Shown in pieces: positions 57,100 through 64,000 of a stretch of DNA of 64,000 bases. The position numbers and the translations under genes were made by a program. The notes under the pieces were generated by a model. It was given only the letters and a program-made list of their open reading frames with translations. It made no database searches and was not told where the DNA came from. Position 1 is the stretch's first letter. Every line of letters starts with the position of its first letter. This DNA is from Diaprepes abbreviatus. Taxonomy: Eukaryota > Arthropoda > Insecta > Coleoptera > Curculionidae. Location: NCBI GenBank assembly GCA_034092305.1, contig JASJET010000038.1, positions 1,564,001 to 1,628,000 of the forward strand, given 5' to 3'.

Positions 57100-58180
57100 T
57101 CGAGAAACAACGCCGACAAAAAAGAACAACGTCGTTTGAAAAAAAAACAAGACGAAGAAGAACGTCGTCACAGAAGAAAAAGAACGTCGCATGAAAGATG
57201 AAGATAAACTTTACGAATACATACAAGAGATTGTTGTACAAGGACAATAAAAATTATATTAAGCTATACTGGGGCAAACGCAAAAGGTAAAGAAGGACAC
57301 ATGCAAAGTGCGACAAGACATAAGAGATGTCCGCCAAGAAAATAATAGTAGTGAATCAATTGTGGGACTAGACATAGGAGAAGTGCGACAAGATGTAGGA
57401 GAAGTGTAACAAGACGTAGGAGAAGTACGGCAAGACATAGGAGAAGTGCGGCAAAAAGTGAAAGACGTAGTAGACTAGATATAATCTACAATGAAGAGCC
57501 TTCAAACAAAAGTCAATAAAATAAAGAAGAATGGCCATTCTGATAAAATAATAACCACGGGAGAAAATATCAAACCCCCATCTTGCGACGCTCAAACATC
57601 TTGGATAATGTACAAACGACAATTTGAAGCTGCCCCTATCGCAAATATTTAAAACTTCGAAGAAATGACTATTGCATTAGTTATTACACGTCGTGGACTA
57701 GCACTAGAGTTATTTCAAGCGATTCCTATAACCCAACAAAAATACTATGAAATCTTTAGTGCTGCATTGGAAAGAAGATATGGAGATCTACGTCGGCGTC
57801 AGTTGTACTAGTCGCAACTCAAATCAAGACATCAGAGAAATTAAGAAAGTTTGCAAGAATATATAACAAATGTTTGACGCCTTGTTCATGGGTTTACCCA
57901 GAAGTTACGGAAGAATTTCGAGAAGAGGTTACGATCCTCTCATGAGTTCAGAGATTGAGAAATACAGCTTATGTTGCGGTTTAGTTATTGTGGTGAAGCG
58001 TTGGACAGGGCTTTACAAATAGAAGCAGCCTATAATGTGTCAAGCAAGGATAAAAATAAGAGCCGTTATCATCGAGAAAAATAAGAATTCTGCAAACCAA
58101 AGAATGTAGACAATGTTATCTGAAATCCTTCAGAAAATAAACATAAGAATCGATACTTCGCGCTATAGTAGAAACCAGAT
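57100..58180 (+). mobile_element. Gypsy-type gag relic
   Basis: Plus-strand frames show a charged stretch (about 57130-57200), then 24-base tandem repeats at 57371-57455 encoding DIGEVRQD-like units likely to form a coiled coil. The gag core follows: PPSCDAQTSWIMYKRQFEAA, ALVITRRGLALELFQAI, ALERRYGDL, SLQEYI and LRFSYCGEALDRALQIEAAY. This order matches Ty3/gypsy gag. Stops and frameshifts are frequent. No LTR, protease or pol was seen nearby. Confidence 0.65.
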
Positions 58181-58544
58181 AGTAGATCGGGAGGTGCTGA
58201 CAGGTGATATTCTCCCATTTTATATTGCATGCCTTTTTAAGGGTTGATAATTGACTCTAAAACAAGGAAGATAGAAGAGTTCTTGAGCGTAGTACGCTTT
58301 CCTTTTCATTTTTGAAAAACTTTTGTGTTTTCCGTGATATTTTATTGCATGCCCTTGTAGTATGAGGGTGACACTTAATATTTTTGGATGTGGCAATACT
58401 GTTCAAGCTACGTCTACGCCGCTTTACTTGTACGTCACCGATGACAGGAGTAACTGCCAGTTCAAATTTTAAACGCTTAGAGTTACCACGTGCTGAGTAA
58501 TCCTTAAAAGTGTTAGTGGTATTTGTGCATTTTCAGCTTTAACA
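58181..58544. other. Gap between gag and mariner relics
   Basis: A partial direct repeat, GATATT..(C/T)(C/T)..TTTTAT.TTGCATGCC, occurs near 58206 and 58338. No gene was seen. The mariner left terminus should lie here but was not identified. Confidence 0.35.
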
Positions 58545-59604
58545 ATGGAACTGCACCGCGAGGATTTTCATGCTATGATTTTTTATGACTTTAAAAGTGG
58601 TTTAAATCAATAGCAGTGCTTGGAAAGACTGTTAACAGCATTACCCGATTCTTTTTCGTCGCGCTCATCAATTTTTGGTTGGTATGCCGAATTTAAACAT
58701 GGTAGAACATTGTTGAAAGATGAAGAGCGCAACGGTCTGCCATGAACTGCGGTTACCCTGGAAAACATAGTCATGGTGAGAAATCTTGCACATCAAGACA
58801 ACAAATTAGTTATTGTTCGATTCAGGGGAGTTTCAATATTGGGTCGGCAGCAGTAAATAAAATCTTACATGAAGACTTAGGTGTTCGTAAACTTCTTTCG
58901 CGTAGGGTCCCCAAACTACTCTCGGCCGCACAAAAAGACGCACGTGTGCAATGGTGTCAAAAAATGATTGAAGATGATCAAAATGGATCGTCCAAGCAAA
59001 TTTTTGATATCATAACCGGTGATGAGTCCTGGATTTGCTAATTCGACCTAGAATTAAAGATACAATCGACAGTTTGGGTGTTGCCGAAAAAAGACCCACC
59101 AACGAAAATTAAACGAGCACTAAAGGTAGAAAAAAATTGGTCACTTCTTTTTTTTCTGCAAGTGATCATGTGGCCACAATCACTTTAGAAGATCAAAGAA
59201 CCATTACTAGTGAGTGGTACATTAGCCAATATTTACCCAGAGTGTTTCTAGAAAGTCAAGAAATTCGACCGGAAGCCTGTTTGCATGGAATATGTTTACA
59301 CAACGACAATGCCACAGCCCATTCTGCTGCTGGAACCCATGAATTTTTGGATAGATCAGGGATCAGATTACTAGGACATCCACCGTACAGTCCCGATTTA
59401 GCCCCTGTGACCTTTTTTTGTTCCCAGAGGTAAAAAAAAAAATTTCGTGGAAGCAAATTTTCTACTCGAGAAGAAGCAGTAACAGAATTTCGGAAGGAAG
59501 TGGAGGCAATTTCGGAATATGTGTATCGCGAGGCTTTCTCTAAGTGGTTCTGTCGCATGAACAAATATATTGAGTATGACGGAGAGTATTTGGAACAATT
59601 ATAA
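58545..59604 (+). pseudogene. Mariner transposase pseudogene
   Basis: The relic starts MELHREDFHAMIFYDFK at 58545 and ends with TAA at 59604, close to the usual mariner length of about 345 codons. It contains IGSAAVNKILHEDLGVRKL, RRVPKLLSAAQKDARVQWC and IITGDESWI (first Asp). HNDNATAH (second Asp) and YSPDLAP (third Asp) follow. In-frame stops occur near 58609, 58742 and 59039, with frameshifts near 59130 and 59430. It belongs to the SETMAR/mariner D,D34D type and is inactive. Confidence 0.85.
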
Positions 59605-60829
59605 ATAAATTTTTGTTCTATCCAAGAATTTTCAGCATTGCGCCGTAAATTGGACCAAAGGTGAAAAATTTCCGAAAAATCGCATCAAAATTTTAAACAG
59701 CTTACGATATTTTAGAAATTTTAAGTAGCTTTAAGGGGTTGTTATTTAGTAATGAAAAGGGCTGTGTTCTATTCAAACCCAGTGAGTGATATTAAGTAAA
59801 GAAAATCGTAAAAATATTATGTTGTACAATTAGCTTTAAACCATTTCATTAAAACCATGTCACGACGGTTAAATGTGTGTCCAGTAATACAATGAATACT
59901 TTCATTCTAATCTAATTACGTGCATCTTTTATTTGTGTACAAAATATTATTCAATTTAATCGATTTTTATTAGATATATTTTCTTTGTTACTAAGTGAAT
60001 TTCGCCAATACTAGCAAAGGTAATTTTATTTATTAGGTTATAACTACCTTTTTATTATACACACAATATAGTATTTAGTCCTGTTAAATAACTACACAGT
60101 AATTATACAAAACTTTTAATTTTAGAAATAATAACTGATGTAATACTTATAATTCTTTGGGGAGAAAATTTCAATAGTTTCAGTCATTGTACATAGAGAG
60201 TGAAAATTGTTAATAAAAAAATGTAATTTGTTCTCCCCATAATTAAAAGTTCCTTTAATGCTAAATGGAAATAATTCTATTGTTCACCTGCCATAGCATT
60301 AAGCCCTGCTCCCTGGACTTTGTTCTAATTCACTGCTATATAAATATTCCCAAGTGTTTGTTCACACTGTATTTTAAATCGGAATAACAAAGTATGCGTT
60401 GACATTGTATTATCTAAAGTAAATTATGACCTCAATTGCCTTTTATCATTTGGTAAAAAACTTATAAAAAGAGTGTAGAAATCAATATTTCGTAGGACTC
60501 TTGAGCAATACGACAGTCAAAAATAAAAGTGGAGAAAAATCTGCTAAGTAATACATTCATTACATATGCTATAAAACCACAACTAATGAAAAAGTATATC
60601 CTAAAAATGCTAGGCTATTATTATTATCTATGAGCATAATAAATGAGAAGTCGACTCATTGAAAACTTCCAAAATATGATATTTCATTGACATATTGAAA
60701 ATTAATTGTAGAGGAACAAGAAATTAAAACTGTTTTTTAAAGATAAGTTGATGTTTAAAGGTTGTAGATTAGGCTGTATATGTGAAATAGTTTGAAATCT
60801 ATACCGTTAAAATAGCAACGGTTAAATCT
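59605..60829. other. AT-rich DNA, no gene recognised
   Basis: No coding family or clear repeat was seen. The right mariner terminus should lie within the first 200 bases but could not be placed. Confidence 0.45.
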
Positions 60830-61720
60830 ATAATCTGATTGAGATATGTCAATGATATTTTATCATTTGAAGGGTAATGTTCAAGAATTAAATGATTTCT
60901 TGACACACCTAAACTCCATTCAACTAATAATTAAATTTACAATGGCAAAAGAGATAAATGTCAGTCATGGATGTCATGGAGAACCATTCAAATCAAATTA
61001 TTAAAAAGTTTAGTATACAGGAAGCTAACATACACTAGACCATATCTCAACCATGGTTCTGAGCACTCATTTGTAACCAAACAGGGAATCATACGCTTTT
61101 TAACCTTTACAATAGCTCATGACAATAAGGCTTACAAAAAAATAGGTAGCAAATATTAAAACATATTTGCAACAGAACAGTTACCAACTAAAACTAACAG
61201 ACGTTGCTATAACTAACTTTATTCTTAATATTGAGGAAACTTCAGAGAAAATAAGACGAATTGTTATTTAACAAAAACAAAACCTAATTCATCGACAATA
61301 AATAATGTATTTACTATGTGAGTGTGGTGAGATGTATATTGGAGAAAACAAACATCCACTGGAGGTTAGAAGGACCTAAAAAATCATACATAAAAAATGG
61401 AAATATTGCAGAATACAACTGAGATAAAAAACATCACATAAAATAGTTTTAAGCTGTAGCCAAATTCTAAAAAATCATACATAAATAAACGAAAACGTTG
61501 AGATCTGGTATTGCAGAATACGTTTGAGATGAACAACATCACGTAAATTGATGTTAAGCTGTAGTCAACTATATGAAATCCGACATGAAAAAGAGAAAAT
61601 TTATAGAATCAGCTTATATTACAAATAATAATAGAATCTTCACTAACCTTGAGATACCTAATCTAATTCCATCGACAATTAACGATAATAAAGCTACAAT
61701 AAAATAACCGATATTGTACC
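60830..61720 (+). mobile_element. Penelope-like element relic
   Basis: Plus-strand pieces read FLDTHL-like sequence, then VYRKLTYTRPYLNHGSEHS, characteristic of Penelope reverse transcriptases (VYRKPTHT..YL...S.H). About 300 bases on, CECGEMYIGE is the start of the GIY-YIG nuclease. Decayed IAEYN..KHHI blocks, partly duplicated at 61400 and 61510, follow. Frames are heavily broken. Confidence 0.65.
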
Positions 61721-62559
61721 CCATCTGAAAACTAATGATTTTAATAATGAAGTAACTAATAAAAATTTCAGAAAATAATCAGTTTTGAATTCATAGTTAA
61801 AACATTTTCTAAATGAGGTCTCATATTAGCCCTTTTCCATTTGTTGTCCTAGCGAAACTAATAACATTTTACACTTAATTTTTATGACTCAAAGAGTAAA
61901 TAGCTTGCCTAATTTCAGATTTAGCATATTCTAATATTTCATCATCCTAAGGAATTAGTTGTGTTATTTTACTGCTTATACAGATTTCATCATTTTTGCA
62001 ATTGTCGTTTAGAACACAATGTTTGAATTATTGTATAATATTCCAATCTTAGTTACCAAAATAATGATTTCTGTAAACGTTACAGCGAAATATACTTGCA
62101 AGTTATTTCTAAATTGCAGGAAAATAAAGAAACGACTCATAGGATATCCAGAATACCCTTCTGAATATTATGAATTAAGTAGAAGTCACAAAGATCTTAC
62201 GTAAATGCCAATAATCTCTCAAACTCTTTACACATGTCAAATAATATCAAAGGAAAAAATAGGCTTATTCTTAAGGCGCACACATAAATAATGAGAATAT
62301 ATATTTTGAATTATTTTAACTTTAATTTTTAAAATACAATCTACAAAAAGTGTCGTCTTGTTAACGTTGTAAGTGTACCGAAAACTAGATCTGTCTATTT
62401 TTTTTTATCCTACCGTGACTTACCAAATGAAAGTAATTATAGGCACATCAAAGTAGGATATTTATGACGGAATGCAAAATGTATTTATTTCGTAATTATG
62501 AGGCCAAGGGTTTTCCATAACTCCACGGAAAAAAAATCTAATGTAACAAAATCACATAA
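61721..62559. other. AT-rich DNA, no gene recognised
   Basis: A 61-codon plus-strand ORF at 62019-62204 has no motif and is not trusted. Nothing else was seen. Confidence 0.4.
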
Positions 62560-62681
62560 CAGGAGCTCAGCGAGATCCACGTTCCTAATACAATAGGCAG
62601 GCGAGTCTATTTTTTTTTCTGAATTCGAAGATCTTGAGAGGGAAAGCGATCGCCTCCACCGCCCTCTTGGATCTGCCCCTG
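62560..62681. mobile_element. Short hAT-like MITE copy
   Basis: The right end GGATCTGCCCCTG is the complement of CAGGGGCAGATCC. Interior words CTGAATTCGAAG.TCTTGAG and GCGATCGC match the MITE at 11211-11650. The left end near CAGGAGCTC is decayed. It is much shorter than the 11.2-kb copy. Confidence 0.55.
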
Positions 62682-62999
62682 CTAGCGACAAACAATCGTG
62701 GATACTGGGAATATTAAAAATCTCTTCGCAACCTAACAACTCTAATACGCAATGAAAAAAAGAGATTACAATTATCAAGTGGGAATAGAAAAATATGATA
62801 TAGTAGTTAGTAATAATAAAGTTGAAATCCCCGAAAATATTAAAGATCCTAGTTTAATAAACAATTTTTTTAGTCTATACCTGATTTGAAAAGACATAAC
62901 AATAACCTTTTAATTTTTAGGGAAGCGGTGTGAAAGATAATGAAACTCATAATTTTAAATTTAAAGTAGTAATAGAGTTGAAGGAGTTGATTGAGCGTT

Positions 63000-63910
63000 G
63001 AACCAATAGAACTCAGCTGTCCTCTCATCCTGCTCTACCTAACACAGACATTGAATGCATATCTATTAAATTCTCTTTATTCAAAATACTGGAAGAAGGC
63101 TCTAGTAGTGGCGTTAACGGTCCCCGTGAACTTCAGAATCTTCGTCCTATTAGTGTTTTGCTCTGTATATCAAAAATATTTGGAAAAATACACATAATTA
63201 AAGAACAACTTACAGAGCACGTAGAAGTTAGACAACACTGCCTGAGACTTAGTCTGGATTTAGGAAGGACCACGGTTGTTTTACTGCTCTGGCTAATGCC
63301 ACTGATGATATATTTCGGGCAACTGAATCTGAGGAAATAACAATCTTGACATTGTTCGACTTTTCCAAAGCGTTTGATATTGCTATTAGCAGTACTTCAC
63401 AAGTTTCGTGACCATACCATTGTATTTTTTAGGTGTTTTCTAGAGGGTGGAAAGCAGTGCATTAAGCTGGGTAGTGAGATATCCGAAAAACTGTCCATAT
63501 ATTCTGGTATATCGTAGGGCTCTACTGTAAATCCTTTGTTATATGAATCTACACTTCGTGTCTACCAAGTGTTTAAGGCATTGCTATGTGAACGACATCC
63601 AGGTATGTTTGTCTTTTAAAGGAGAGGATATTCTGGAAGCTTACAACGCCATCAATCAAGACCTTAAAACAATTCATCTACTCTCGTTGCAGCATTCCTT
63701 GTATTTTAATCCAAAAAAGGCGGCCTGATAATATTTGGAAAAAGAATTGATGCATTGAGTGTTAAAAATTTTATAAACATAAAGATTGGCGATTTAGTTC
63801 TGCTCATTGATAATAGTGGTAAAACCTGGGTATTGTCTTTGACAGTGCATTACGACTTGATAAGCATGTTAACCATTGTGTTTAAAAGGCTTATGTAAGA
63901 TTAAAATTTC
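63000..63910 (+). mobile_element. Jockey/CR1-type non-LTR reverse-transcriptase relic
   Basis: Plus-strand pieces in changing frames: YWKKALVVAL, then NFRIFRPISVLLCISKIFGK, a GFRK-like FTALANATDDIFRATESEE block and ITILTLFDFSKAFDIAI (catalytic region A). LEGRKQCIKLGSEISEKLSIYSGIS and the decayed YADD-like HCYVNDIQV follow. The final piece is LRLDKHVNHCV, the DS.L.F..H block after the core. At least five frameshifts or stops are present. It seems to end or decay near the window edge. Confidence 0.75.
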
Positions 63911-64000
63911 TTTAGTTATTGCCATGATTTGTCCACATAGTTTAACATTTTGCTCTGTGACTCGTGGTGGTATCCATTTTTAGCTAAGGAGATGTAGTAT

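Noticed and set aside
59256..59598. Minus-strand ORFs over the mariner relic
   Set aside because: They are antisense shadows of the transposase C-terminus.
1..64000. CRISPR array, tRNA or rRNA genes, bacterial operons
   Set aside because: No regularly spaced repeats, cloverleaf or rRNA motifs, or bacterial gene organisation were seen; the DNA is eukaryotic.

Overview
The window looks like AT-rich, transposon-dense nuclear DNA of an insect. The evidence is phase-consistent introns with GT/AG borders, long (TA)n tracts, and relics of gypsy, pogo, Tc1/mariner, hAT, Penelope and several non-LTR elements. I cannot fix the order from sequence alone; a beetle is a guess. No bacterial features, CRISPR arrays, rRNA or tRNA genes were seen.

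The backbone is a head-to-tail array of beta-N-acetylhexosaminidase genes (GH20, HEXA/HEXB type), all on the minus strand with the same nine-exon structure. Gene C (45170-55921) has exons 2-9; its first exon was not found. Gene B (20528-40939) is complete: nine exons and 550 codons, with signal peptide, catalytic Asp-Glu pair and stop. Gene A (186-4324) has exons 1-5 and runs off the left end. Between B and A lies one isolated, intact copy of the catalytic exon 6 (16710-16896) with good splice sites and no partner exons. The products should trim terminal N-acetylhexosamines from chitin oligomers or glycoconjugates in lysosomes or outside the cell. Genes A and B share proximal promoter sequence with a TATA-like box and clustered GATA motifs.

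The rest is mobile-element debris. Region by region: 4.8-5.0 kb, a non-LTR fragment; 7.8-8.1 kb, a small terminal-inverted-repeat element; 8.8-10.4 kb, a broken pogo-like transposase; 11.2-11.65 kb, a hAT-like MITE; 16.4-17.3 kb, TA tracts and an LTR scrap around the orphan exon. Inside gene B: a hAT and a LINE in intron 8, an IS630/mariner-type scrap in intron 6, a LINE split by a gypsy element in intron 5, a pogo scrap in intron 4, and a 1.6-kb TIR element, a TA tract and AAGGTCA repeats in intron 1. Between B and C: a degenerate multi-copy arthropod ORF and a pogo transposase with a C-terminal zinc finger. Inside gene C: a LINE tail in intron 5, a Tc1 relic in intron 4, a foldback element in intron 3 and a Penelope fragment in intron 2. 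To the right of C exon 2: a TAATTGATAATT-type repeat block, a gypsy gag relic, a mariner relic, a second Penelope relic, a hAT-like MITE and a Jockey/CR1-type reverse-transcriptase relic.

No clearly new system was found. The most unusual objects are the orphan catalytic exon, the GATA-rich promoters conserved between paralogs, and several unclassified inverted-repeat families. All exon borders were read by eye from splice motifs, reading phase and comparison among the copies.
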